A stretch of 29,857 bases of DNA from Bacteroidales bacterium UBA1197. Its GTDB lineage: Bacteria > Bacteroidota > Bacteroidia > Bacteroidales > UBA932. Position 1 is the first letter of the stretch. The number at the start of each line of letters is the position of its first letter. The notes under the pieces were generated by a model. It saw only the letters and a list, made by a program, of their open reading frames with translations, searched no databases and was not told the origin of the DNA. The DNA is taken from positions 1 through 29,857 of the forward strand of contig DBYB01000015.1 of NCBI GenBank assembly GCA_002309995.1. The letters are read 5' to 3'. Positions 17,079 through 25,013 of this stretch are shown here, one piece after another. The position numbers and the translations under genes are program-made.

Positions 17079-17177
17079 GGCCTAAACGAGAACCGTAAAC
17101 AGCTGAGAGTCATTATGTTGCAAACGACACTTGAGTTTTAAGAGCAGGCCCCGTAAGTCACTCGGCTACAGGACTCC

Positions 17178-17209
17178 TTTGGAATATTGTAAACAATTAT
17201 TTAGCTTTG
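17178..17209 (+). promoter_or_regulatory. Promoter of the AT-rich lipoprotein gene (-33 and -7)
   Basis: TTTG at 17178-17181 and TAGCTTTG at 17202-17209, separated by 20 bases, match the Bacteroidetes -33/-7 pair well. The expected transcript starts near 17213 and has a leader of about 60 bases. That leader opens with a 6-pair hairpin: GAAGTG (17216-17221), loop TGTTG, CACTTC (17227-17232). Confidence 0.65.
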
Positions 17210-17272
17210 ACTTTTGAAGTGTGTTGCACTTCTAATTAGAATTCACCTTTTAGATAACTATCATTTTTAAAC

Positions 17273-17815
17273 ATGAACAAGTCGTTACTAATTATTTGGA
17301 CGGCTATTCTCTTTTGTTCTTGCGGCAAGGAGACAATGCCTTTTGGGGCGAAAGGTGTCATAAAGATTGAGGAGGAAACAGCCCTGTATCTTATGAGTGG
17401 ATATGAAGCCAATATGGAAACTATAGCTTTGGGGAAGAACAACTGGCATCTGTTTTCCAAGGAACAAAAGATGGGCGAAATTGAGATTAATGATTGTTCT
17501 GTTTATATCAGTTCATATCCAGGAAGCCCCCGTATTAATCAGCTGTGCTTATACGAAATCCCGTATTACGGTTTTCTCTGGCTCTTTTTTGAGGATAATG
17601 GCTCTGCCGATTATTCGGTATCAGGTTTGCATTCTGATCGTACGGCATCCGAATCGACCACTCAGATATCAGGAACAGCTACCGTTAACAGTTTTCACTT
17701 TAACTCATCCGCAACATATCTAGACTTGGACATTGTGCTTCACTTGGACAGGCAAGTACACATTATGTTCAAAGGTACCACACCAAACGACGGAATATCG
17801 TGGGCAATAGATTAG
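17273..17815 (+). CDS. AT-rich lipoprotein of unknown function
   Basis: A 180-residue protein starting MNKSLLIIWTAILFCSC, a lipoprotein signal with lipidated Cys17 followed by GKE. No known domain was recognised. The rest is probably beta-rich, with many Ser/Thr and aromatic residues, and has no internal membrane segment. Base and codon use differ sharply from the neighbours: AAT, TTT, ATA and TTA codons are common, whereas flanking genes favour GC-ending codons. The gene is bracketed by near-identical 48-base direct repeats (17031-17078 and 17825-17872). These features suggest recent acquisition. The only start that gives an intact lipobox is 17273. Confidence 0.7.
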   Translation: MNKSLLIIWTAILFCSCGKETMPFGAKGVIKIEEETALYLMSGYEANMETIALGKNNWHLFSKEQKMGEIEINDCSVYISSYPGSPRINQLCLYEIPYYGFLWLFFEDNGSADYSVSGLHSDRTASESTTQISGTATVNSFHFNSSATYLDLDIVLHLDRQVHIMFKGTTPNDGISWAID

Positions 17816-17824
17816 CATCTTCCC

Positions 17825-17908
17825 GTTAATCTTTTGGTTTTCAGCAATAACTGTATCTCCTATGCGTCAAAATGCGCACAGGAGATTTGATAAGGGGTTG
17901 AGATTCAA
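17825..17908 (+). repeat. Repeat R2, copy 2 with hairpin (right flank of the lipoprotein gene)
   Basis: The first 48 bases match copy 1 at 17031-17078 with two mismatches. The copy continues through a hairpin formed by ATCTCCTATGCG (17855-17866) and CGCACAGGAGAT (17875-17886), 11 of 12 pairs. It ends with GGGTTGAGATTCAA. The hairpin and tail recur inverted at 28601-28656. Lying just after the lipoprotein stop, the hairpin may also act as a transcript end, though no T-run follows. Confidence 0.85.
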
Positions 17909-17931
17909 AAGGTTTCGAAAAACGCTACAAT

Positions 17932-17987
17932 CCTCTAGAAGCTGAACTTGTAGCCGAGGCCGAGGCTATAAGTTCAGCTTCTAGGGG
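17932..17987. repeat. Long near-perfect palindrome resembling an outer-membrane-protein gene end
   Basis: CTAGAAGCTGAACTT (17935-17949) and AAGTTCAGCTTCTAG (17970-17984) are perfect 15-base inverted repeats. The stem continues inward through a G-U pair to TAGCC/GGCTA and outward through CC/GG. The minus strand reads in frame TYSLGLGYKFSF then TAG, which looks like the last strand of a beta-barrel outer-membrane protein ending in Phe. No barrel gene is present upstream on that strand, so it may be a leftover fragment or a terminator-like hairpin. Confidence 0.7.
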
Positions 17988-18014
17988 GCTGGTAGGGAAA
18001 CGACATTTTTATTG

Positions 18015-18022
18015 TATATTTG
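18015..18022 (+). promoter_or_regulatory. -7 promoter element of the threonine-aldolase-like gene
   Basis: TATATTTG is a perfect match, 29 bases before the ATG at 18052. Confidence 0.7.
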
Positions 18023-18051
18023 ACCGACTTATCGGAATTCACTGAATTATT

Positions 18052-19083
18052 ATGCTTTCCTTTACCTGCGACTACAGCGAGGGCGCTCATTCCCTCATTC
18101 TCAAAAGACTGGCTGATACCAATATGAATCAGGAGCCGGGGTACGGCTTTGACGCGTACTCGGAGAGTGCCCGCGAGAAGATTCGGGCAGCGGTGAACAT
18201 CCCCTATGCCGACGTGTTCTTTCTGGTCGGTGGCACACAGACAAACGCCACGGTGATTGACAGCGTCCTCAAAGGCTATGAGGGCGTTCTGGCCGCGCAG
18301 ACGGGCCATATTGCCGTACACGAATCCGGAGCAATTGAGTTCGGCGGCCACAAGGTCCTTACGCTTCCCTCTCACGAGGGAAAACTGGATTCCGGCGAGT
18401 TGGAGGGATATTTGGAACAATTCTATGCTGACGGTGCCTGGGAGCATATGGTAATCCCCGGGATGGTGTATGTATCGTTCCCGACAGAGTATGGCACGCT
18501 GTACACAAAACAAGAACTCACGCGCATCAGCGAGGTATGTCGACGGTATAAACTTCCGCTCTTTGTGGACGGGGCCCGTCTGGGATATGGTCTTGCAAGT
18601 GGCGCTTGCGACCTGTCCCTGCCGGAACTGGCCAGGCTGTGCGATGTTTTTTACATCGGCGGCACAAAGGTTGGGGCGCTATGCGGAGAAGCGGTCGTGT
18701 TCCCCGGCAAGGCTCCGGCCCATTTTTTCACGACGGTGAAACAGCACGGCGCACTGCTGGCCAAGGGCCGGCTCCTGGGCGTCCAGTTTGACACCCTGTT
18801 CACGGACGGCCTGTATATGACCATTGCCCGCAATGCGATTGAACGGGCTATGGAATTAAAACGGTTATTCTCCGGAATCGGAATCCCGTTGTACATAGAC
18901 TCCCCAACCAACCAGCAGTTCCCCATCCTCACCCGTGAGCAGATGTACAAACTCGAAGGCAAGGTTCAGTATGAAGTCTGGGAAGCGCTTCCCGACGGTC
19001 GTGCCATTACCCGCTTCGCCACCAGCTGGGCCACCACGGTCGAACAAATCGACCGGCTTAGAGAAATCTTCCTGGAATTGTGA
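18052..19083 (+). CDS. ltaE: Low-specificity threonine aldolase / beta-eliminating lyase family PLP enzyme
   Basis: A 343-residue cytoplasmic fold-type I PLP enzyme. It starts with FTCDYSEGAHSLI, followed by GYGFDAYSE (30-38). LVGGTQTN (58-65) is the phosphate-binding region. FVDGARLGYGL (171-181) supplies the Asp that contacts the pyridine ring. YIGGTKVGAL places the Schiff-base Lys at 206. This series is characteristic of threonine aldolases, which split L-threonine or allo-threonine to glycine and acetaldehyde. Tyrosine phenol-lyase-like enzymes share the fold but not these exact blocks. It has its own promoter and stands alone, with 54 bases before the next lipoprotein gene, which also has its own -7 element. 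Confidence 0.85.
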   Translation: MLSFTCDYSEGAHSLILKRLADTNMNQEPGYGFDAYSESAREKIRAAVNIPYADVFFLVGGTQTNATVIDSVLKGYEGVLAAQTGHIAVHESGAIEFGGHKVLTLPSHEGKLDSGELEGYLEQFYADGAWEHMVIPGMVYVSFPTEYGTLYTKQELTRISEVCRRYKLPLFVDGARLGYGLASGACDLSLPELARLCDVFYIGGTKVGALCGEAVVFPGKAPAHFFTTVKQHGALLAKGRLLGVQFDTLFTDGLYMTIARNAIERAMELKRLFSGIGIPLYIDSPTNQQFPILTREQMYKLEGKVQYEVWEALPDGRAITRFATSWATTVEQIDRLREIFLEL

Positions 19084-19125
19084 GTCACCTTGGAGAAGGC
19101 TGCTCGGGGATTAAAAAGATTTTTT

Positions 19126-19133
19126 TATTTTTG
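19126..19133 (+). promoter_or_regulatory. -7 promoter element of the tandem GLUG-lipoprotein operon
   Basis: TATTTTTG matches TAnnTTTG and ends only 4 bases before the ATG at 19138. The transcript would begin at or next to the start codon. It sits in a run of T residues, so the exact register is uncertain. Confidence 0.55.
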
Positions 19134-19137
19134 TAAT

Positions 19138-21744
19138 ATGAAACATTTATTGTCTTTTTGGTCCTCTGCGGCTCTCTGTGCGGCACTCTGCGTCTCCTGC
19201 GACAAGGAGGAGCAGGCTGCACCGCAGGACACTCAACTACCTGTTTCCGGGAAGGTAGCTATGGAAATCAGTGCCGGAACGCCTAACACCCGCGCCACGC
19301 TCAGGAACTTCCCTTCCGTTGAGTGGCAGAACTCCGATGCAATTGCCATCTGGGACGGGAACGAGAAATGTGTCTTCACTATCAAAGCCGGCACCAACCA
19401 GGGCACGACTGCGACTTTCGAAGGCTCTGTTGCAGATGGTGCCACCTCGTTGAGCGCCATCTTCCCCGCTTCCGCCTTCAATTCATTCAGCGGCGGGAGT
19501 TTCACCGCAACCATTCCTGCAGTGCAGGTCGTGTCTGCAGGCAGTTGTAATGCATCCGGTGCAACCGTTGCAGTTGGCGTTGTCGACGGCGGAAACCATA
19601 TCAAGTTCGTGAATGCCGTAGGCTTGCTCAAGTTCACCATCGGCAGCGATTTCGACGGCCAGATCCACTCTGTCACCCTGAGCGGAGCCAAAGGTGAAAC
19701 TGTTGCAGGCAAGGCAGTTATCAACGCAAGCACCGGAGCGGTCGAAAGCGTTGTCTCCCCCCAGACCAGCATTTCGATTGAAGCCGGCAGCGGGAAGAGC
19801 TTCCCCGCGGGCGACTATTACATCGCCCTGCTGCCCGTGCAGTTCAGCAATGGTTTCTCGCTGGAGTTCCAGAACGTAAGCGGCGTCAAACTGACCAAAA
19901 CCACATCTAACGCCATGACCCTTGGGCGCGCCGGCGGCTTCAACCTGGGTGAGGTCACTTCAGGCATCGGAGAGTTCAGCAAGCCCATTACCACCGCTGA
20001 TGAGCTCCTGGAGTGGAACAACAATACGGTGTTCAGCGCCGGCGAGGTGTACAAACTCGGCGCCGACATCGATATGAGCGGGAAAAAATGGACTCCGCGC
20101 TCCGACTTCGAGGGCACTTTCGACGGCCAGGGACACGCAATATACAATCTTCAGGTCACCACATCCGAATACGTCGGATTCATCCGCAACACCAAGAACG
20201 GCGGACAGGCTTGCATCAAGAACCTGATCATTGGTTCCAAGGACGGCAAGACCTGGGACGGAGTGAGCCACTTCACCCATTCTGCGTCCAGCAACAACTA
20301 CACCTGGTACTACGCCGGCGTCATCGCCAAGACCATGGGCGCCACCAACCTTGAGAACATCATCAATTTCGCCGCCGTTGAAGTCGCATCCGACGCAACC
20401 AGCAAAACACGTATTGCCGGAATCTGCGGCAACGTGGCCTCCACCGGCACGGTGAAGAACTGCATCAATTACGGAACTGTCACCAACAACGCCCCCAAAA
20501 CCGGAGTCGCCTCCAGCAGCGACGGAACAACAGCCCCGGGAGCCATGTCCGGTATAGTGGCCCAGTGCGACGAGGCCGTCACCTTCGAGGGATGCGTCAA
20601 TTACGGCACAATAATCAACAACAATCCCGGCACCTTCCGTGTCGGAGGCATCCTGGGCAACTCCAGCTACGCCAAGCTCGTCAAGGACTGCAGCAACTAC
20701 GGCGACATCAAGCTGAACGCCACATATTCCGCCGGTGTCTTCTACGTGGGCGGTATCGTCGGATATGGTAAGAACCTCACCGTAAAAGACTGCACCAACC
20801 ATGCATCTTTCACCTGGAACACGTTCAACAACACCACCCTTGGCGGCGGAGTGTTCGCCGATATTGATGCCGGCGCCGTCGAGGGCTGCGTCAACGAAGG
20901 TTCGCTTACGGTGGGCCAGGGAGGCACGTATGCCAACTGGAGCAGTTTCGGAGGCGTGGCAGCATCCATTTACAACGGCACGATAATGGACGGATGTACC
21001 AACAACGGCCAGGTCGATGTGTATTTTGAGCAGACTGTTCGCACAGGAGGCGTCTGCGGCACCCTCAACAATGGTTGCTCCCTCAAGAACTCCATCAACA
21101 ATGCAGGCGTAAGCTGCACGGTGAATGTAGAGAACAACCGCTGGGTCGCCGTCGGCGGCGTGTGTGCCTTCCAGGAGAAGGGCAGCGGCAACAGCGTCCA
21201 GGGTTGCACCAATCTCGCATCCGTCACGCTGGGCGGCGATTTCAAGCCCACTTCCGGCTCAGTCCACGCCAATGGCGCCAATGCAGGCGGCATACTCGGA
21301 TACGGCTGCCTGAGCATAAGCATAAAAGACAATGTCAACAAGGGTTCGGTCAGTGCCGTCAACAATTCCACGCCCGGCGTCAATGCCGGCGGTATAATCG
21401 GCCATCTTATTACCGGCAGCGGCATCAGCTCTTCCGGCAACGTAAACGAAGCTTCGGTTAACGCAGACACGTCCGACAGCGCCTCCCCTTGCGCCGGTGG
21501 CGTAATCGGCCGCGCCGCAGTCGCTTCCTACGTTGCAACCTCCGACAAGAATTGCGGAGCCGTCACTTGCGGCAACGCAGCCAACGCCGGCTCGGTAGCA
21601 GGCCTCAACTCGGCCACGCTAAAGAATTGCGGGGCAGGTGGTTCGGTCTGCGGAGTGACCCTTGACTCATCTAATTACTCTTCTTATGTGCAAGGCTCTG
21701 CCAGCACTGGTTCGCACACTGGTTCATCTTTCTACAGCAAATGA
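19138..21744 (+). CDS. Surface lipoprotein with fimbrillin-like domain and GLUG-like repeats
   Basis: An 868-residue protein. The lipoprotein signal ends at Cys21 and is followed by DKEEQ, which fits the Bacteroidetes surface-export motif X-K-(D/E)2. Residues about 35-280 resemble the fimbrillin-like (Mfa-type) domain: a VEWQNSDAIAIWDG opening, an IFPASAF block and a VGLLKFTIG strand. A GADIDMSGKKWTP...TFDGQGHAIYNLQV element introduces about nine repeats of the form GGI.G....V..C.N.G.V, GLUG-like and probably a beta-solenoid. No catalytic domain is visible. The likely role is adhesion or scaffolding on the cell surface. I start at 19138 rather than the in-frame ATG at 19090 because only this start gives a proper signal. 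The stop overlaps the next start (ATGA). Confidence 0.78.
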   Translation: MKHLLSFWSSAALCAALCVSCDKEEQAAPQDTQLPVSGKVAMEISAGTPNTRATLRNFPSVEWQNSDAIAIWDGNEKCVFTIKAGTNQGTTATFEGSVADGATSLSAIFPASAFNSFSGGSFTATIPAVQVVSAGSCNASGATVAVGVVDGGNHIKFVNAVGLLKFTIGSDFDGQIHSVTLSGAKGETVAGKAVINASTGAVESVVSPQTSISIEAGSGKSFPAGDYYIALLPVQFSNGFSLEFQNVSGVKLTKTTSNAMTLGRAGGFNLGEVTSGIGEFSKPITTADELLEWNNNTVFSAGEVYKLGADIDMSGKKWTPRSDFEGTFDGQGHAIYNLQVTTSEYVGFIRNTKNGGQACIKNLIIGSKDGKTWDGVSHFTHSASSNNYTWYYAGVIAKTMGATNLENIINFAAVEVASDATSKTRIAGICGNVASTGTVKNCINYGTVTNNAPKTGVASSSDGTTAPGAMSGIVAQCDEAVTFEGCVNYGTIINNNPGTFRVGGILGNSSYAKLVKDCSNYGDIKLNATYSAGVFYVGGIVGYGKNLTVKDCTNHASFTWNTFNNTTLGGGVFADIDAGAVEGCVNEGSLTVGQGGTYANWSSFGGVAASIYNGTIMDGCTNNGQVDVYFEQTVRTGGVCGTLNNGCSLKNSINNAGVSCTVNVENNRWVAVGGVCAFQEKGSGNSVQGCTNLASVTLGGDFKPTSGSVHANGANAGGILGYGCLSISIKDNVNKGSVSAVNNSTPGVNAGGIIGHLITGSGISSSGNVNEASVNADTSDSASPCAGGVIGRAAVASYVATSDKNCGAVTCGNAANAGSVAGLNSATLKNCGAGGSVCGVTLDSSNYSSYVQGSASTGSHTGSSFYSK

Positions 21745-24700
21745 TTATGAAAAGATTACTGATATATGTCTCACTTTTGCTGGCAGCAGTTGCCTGCACA
21801 GAGAAAGTAACCCCGGAAGAAAAGCCGTCTGAAGGCAAACTGGTTCCCATCACGATCAGCGTCGGGAACGAGCAGATCGCAAAGGTATCGCTCGACTTCC
21901 CGTCCCTCAAGTGGGAGACCACCGACCATGTGGCAATATTTGACGGCACCGGCAAGCGCGACTTCAGCGTCAGCAGTTGCGAGGGAGGTTCGGCCTCGCT
22001 CAGCGGCAGCATCTCCGACAGCGCCACCGAACTGCTTGCAGTATATCCATATTCGGCCGCAGATAATGCTTCCGACGGCTTCTTAAGCGTCAGCGTCCCC
22101 TCCGAACAGACTCTGCCGGAGAATGCCTGTGCCGACCCGTCAGCCCTGGTCGCTGTGGCTTCTGCCGCAAGGGGCGCAAGCCTGCAGTTTAAGAACGTCA
22201 TCGGACTGCTCAGGGTAAGCGTTGACAGGGATAATGTCGCGGAGATCGTTCTGGTTGCCGGAAACGGCGAAGCAATCTCCGGAAAGGCCGTGGTGGACCC
22301 TTCGACTGGTGTCGTGAAGGAAATCAGCGAAGCAGGTTCAAGGATATCACTCAAGCCTTACGGAAGTGTGTTTACCCAGGGCGATTATTATATTCCGGTG
22401 CTTCCCGGGAAGCTGGCATCGGGATTCAAGGTCAGCGCAGTGACTTCCGAAGGCACCAGCGGTATGAGGACTACCACCTCCGAGAATACGGTCCAGCGCA
22501 ACGGCACCCTCGTCAACATCAAACTCAGCGAATTCAATTGGTCGACAACCATACTCGACCTCGCCCAGCTCAAAGCCTGGGCCGCCAAGGGCAATGCCTC
22601 CGCCACGCTGGGCGCCGATATCGACATCAGCTCCGACTGGACGCCGGTCGCCCTTAACGGCGCCACCCTTTTCGGCAACGGTCATAAGCTGAGAGGCTTT
22701 GTGAAAGACGCCGTCAGCAAGGGCGAGTACGGTCTGTTCAGCAAAGTGGAGAACTGTACTTTCGAAGACATCGAACTGACCGGGTTCAACATCACAAGCA
22801 CCGACCAGTTCCTCGGAGGCCTGGCCGGAAGCGCCAGGAATTCCACGTTCAAGAGCTGTTCTTTTGATGGAAAACTTCAGTGCACGGCAAAGGTCACCTG
22901 GTCCGGCAGGAGCAGTGTCACGTCGGACGCCAACAACTTCGGCGTTACCGGCGGATTTGTGGGCCTGTCAGACGGCTGTACGTTTGAAGGCTGCACCTAC
23001 AGCGGAGTCCTTGCCTCTTTGGGTAAAGGAACGGGAGGCATCTGCGGTTTTGCCAAGGACACCCATATTAAGGACTGTACCACCGTCATCGGCTGCGAGG
23101 TTTATTGCTGCTATCACTGCGCCGCCCTGATTGCAGGCGCGGTCATCGGTAATTCCGTGATTGAAGGATGCAGCGCCGAGGGCTTCGTCGGCTGTCTTGG
23201 ATTTCACACCGGCGGTATTGCAGGATGGTTCGAAAACGGATTGATCAAGAACTGCGTGGTAGGAAGCCATTCATACATCAGCAGTACCCAGTACGACGTT
23301 GGCGGTATCGCCGGACATATGCAGACAGTCAGCGGCGGAAAAGCCTCCGTTGACCGCTGTACGGTTTACGCTAACGTTCAAGGCCAGTACAACGTAGGCG
23401 GTATCGTTGGATATACCTGCCAGAAAATTGCCGGCACCCTTTCGGTAACCAATTGCGCATATCTGGACGGCGACCTGTACGCCACGGGCATCAACTCCAA
23501 CTACTATTCGCTTGTCGGAGGACTTGCAGGATGGAACCAGAACACCAGCGGCACCGTCATATTCGAGAACAACGTGGCCCGTCCGGGACTCATCAAGACG
23601 TCCAACAACCGCGAGAAGCGCCTCACCGAGCCCGCTACATATACCTATAAGACTATAGGAGGCGCCGCCGGACTGCTGGGCTTCAGCAACGGCGACGCCA
23701 CCACCACAATGTCCAACTGCTACACATCAATCACCAAGCCGGAGATACTCGTCTCCTACCAGAGTATCGATGCGTTCGCGAGCGTGTTCGTGAACTGGGG
23801 AGCCCTCTATGGCAAGACCAACACGGCTCTGGTTTACGGTGCCGCCTGCTACCGCGACGCTGATACCCGCTCCGGAGCCGGCGCTCCCGCTTCGACGAGC
23901 CTTGAGACGGGAATGAGCGTGCAGCAGATGACGGACGGCACCCTGCTCGCAAGCCTGAACGCCAACACCTCGAAATGCACCGCAGCCGGCATCGCCGCCG
24001 AGTCCTGGATAGCCGGGGATTACGGATATCCAGTGCCTGCCTGCGTACTTCCGGATCCGCATAAGAGGGATACCGAGACCAAGAGGGTGAGCGTATGCGG
24101 CGACTCCATTTCCACCTTCGCCGGCTACATCCCGGGGTCGTATGCCTACCATTATCCTTGCCAGACCACGACCCACAGTTACTGCGAATGCGTGCGGAAC
24201 GTTGACCAGACATATTGGTACCAGTTGATTTACAATCATATGAAGAATGCCCGGCTGGACCTCAATATGTCCTACTCCGGTTCCGCAGTGGCCCGCAGTA
24301 CCAATACCGACAAGAATACCAACCACTGGTACACTCAATGCTACACCCAGCGCTACCTCAGGCAAGGCGGTATTGGCGAACCGGATGTCATCCTGCTCCA
24401 CGGCGGCACAAACGACTGGGCCCACAACGACAACCGGCTCTATCCTGGTTCCGCCCTCTGCAAGTCGGCTCAGGCCCCGTCAGAGGCTGATATGGAAAGT
24501 ATGTTCCAGACGGCAGACGCAGCTACGACCCGCGAAGAGATTGAGGGCCTTGACGACACCACATTCTGCACCGCTTACATCAAGCTCCTGAAGCTCTGGA
24601 ATGAGCGGTATCCCGGTGTCAAGATCGTTTGCATCATAGGCGACTATCTTTCCGAGGGCGTGGAGCAGAGCATACTTATGATGGCCTCGCATTACGGCGC

Positions 24701-24926
24701 CAAGTGCGTCGACCTGCTGCAGGTCAATGGTTTCAACGACCAGACATATATGCCCAAGCACGACTACAACGGAAGCAGCGGCTGCCATCCCGGCGTAGCG
24801 GCAATGACTTTCATAGCCAACAAAATATACTCCGAACTCGGCCCCTGGCTGGAAAGCGGCTCCTTCAACAAGAACGCCGAATCCGACTTCGAGCAGTTCA
24901 ATATGCTCGTCAACTTCGAAATGTAA
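21741..24926 (+). CDS. Fimbrillin-like/GLUG-repeat lipoprotein fused to an SGNH hydrolase
   Basis: A 1061-residue protein. A lipoprotein signal (VSLLLAAVAC, Cys19) is followed by a fimbrillin-like domain (about 30-265) similar to that of the upstream gene. Then come GADIDISSDWTPV and six to eight GLUG-like repeats (about 285-650), and a C-terminal SGNH hydrolase (about 780-1045). In the hydrolase, GDSIS gives Ser789, YSGSA supplies the Gly block, GGTND gives Asn891 and CHP gives His1016. The Asp usually three residues before the His is Ser1013, so a complete triad is not evident. It is likely an envelope-anchored esterase on an adhesin-like stalk; the substrate is unknown. The ATG at 21741 overlaps the upstream stop, and a second ATG at 21747 is equally possible. 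Confidence 0.8.
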   Translation: MIMKRLLIYVSLLLAAVACTEKVTPEEKPSEGKLVPITISVGNEQIAKVSLDFPSLKWETTDHVAIFDGTGKRDFSVSSCEGGSASLSGSISDSATELLAVYPYSAADNASDGFLSVSVPSEQTLPENACADPSALVAVASAARGASLQFKNVIGLLRVSVDRDNVAEIVLVAGNGEAISGKAVVDPSTGVVKEISEAGSRISLKPYGSVFTQGDYYIPVLPGKLASGFKVSAVTSEGTSGMRTTTSENTVQRNGTLVNIKLSEFNWSTTILDLAQLKAWAAKGNASATLGADIDISSDWTPVALNGATLFGNGHKLRGFVKDAVSKGEYGLFSKVENCTFEDIELTGFNITSTDQFLGGLAGSARNSTFKSCSFDGKLQCTAKVTWSGRSSVTSDANNFGVTGGFVGLSDGCTFEGCTYSGVLASLGKGTGGICGFAKDTHIKDCTTVIGCEVYCCYHCAALIAGAVIGNSVIEGCSAEGFVGCLGFHTGGIAGWFENGLIKNCVVGSHSYISSTQYDVGGIAGHMQTVSGGKASVDRCTVYANVQGQYNVGGIVGYTCQKIAGTLSVTNCAYLDGDLYATGINSNYYSLVGGLAGWNQNTSGTVIFENNVARPGLIKTSNNREKRLTEPATYTYKTIGGAAGLLGFSNGDATTTMSNCYTSITKPEILVSYQSIDAFASVFVNWGALYGKTNTALVYGAACYRDADTRSGAGAPASTSLETGMSVQQMTDGTLLASLNANTSKCTAAGIAAESWIAGDYGYPVPACVLPDPHKRDTETKRVSVCGDSISTFAGYIPGSYAYHYPCQTTTHSYCECVRNVDQTYWYQLIYNHMKNARLDLNMSYSGSAVARSTNTDKNTNHWYTQCYTQRYLRQGGIGEPDVILLHGGTNDWAHNDNRLYPGSALCKSAQAPSEADMESMFQTADAATTREEIEGLDDTTFCTAYIKLLKLWNERYPGVKIVCIIGDYLSEGVEQSILMMASHYGAKCVDLLQVNGFNDQTYMPKHDYNGSSGCHPGVAAMTFIANKIYSELGPWLESGSFNKNAESDFEQFNMLVNFEM

Positions 24927-24941
24927 AAATACCGCGATAAG

Positions 24942-24969
24942 GCCCCGCAACCACTGCGGGGCTTTTTTT
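24942..24969 (+). terminator. Rho-independent terminator after the GLUG-lipoprotein operon
   Basis: GCCCCGCA (24942-24949) pairs perfectly with TGCGGGGC (24955-24962) over the loop ACCAC and is followed by seven T. It lies 15 bases after the stop codon. Confidence 0.93.
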
Positions 24970-24981
24970 ACCGCCAGTATT

Positions 24982-24989
24982 AACTTTTG
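24982..24989 (+). promoter_or_regulatory. Weak candidate -7 element for the exported protein gene
   Basis: AACTTTTG is one mismatch from TAnnTTTG, 24 bases before the ATG at 25014. The terminator just upstream means this gene needs its own promoter. Confidence 0.35.
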
Positions 24990-25013
24990 CCCTTCTACCG
25001 CATCTAATAATAT

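Noticed and set aside
16926..17872. CRISPR array
   Set aside because: The repeats are few, of different types and partly inverted, with irregular distances and a gene between them. No cas gene is present.
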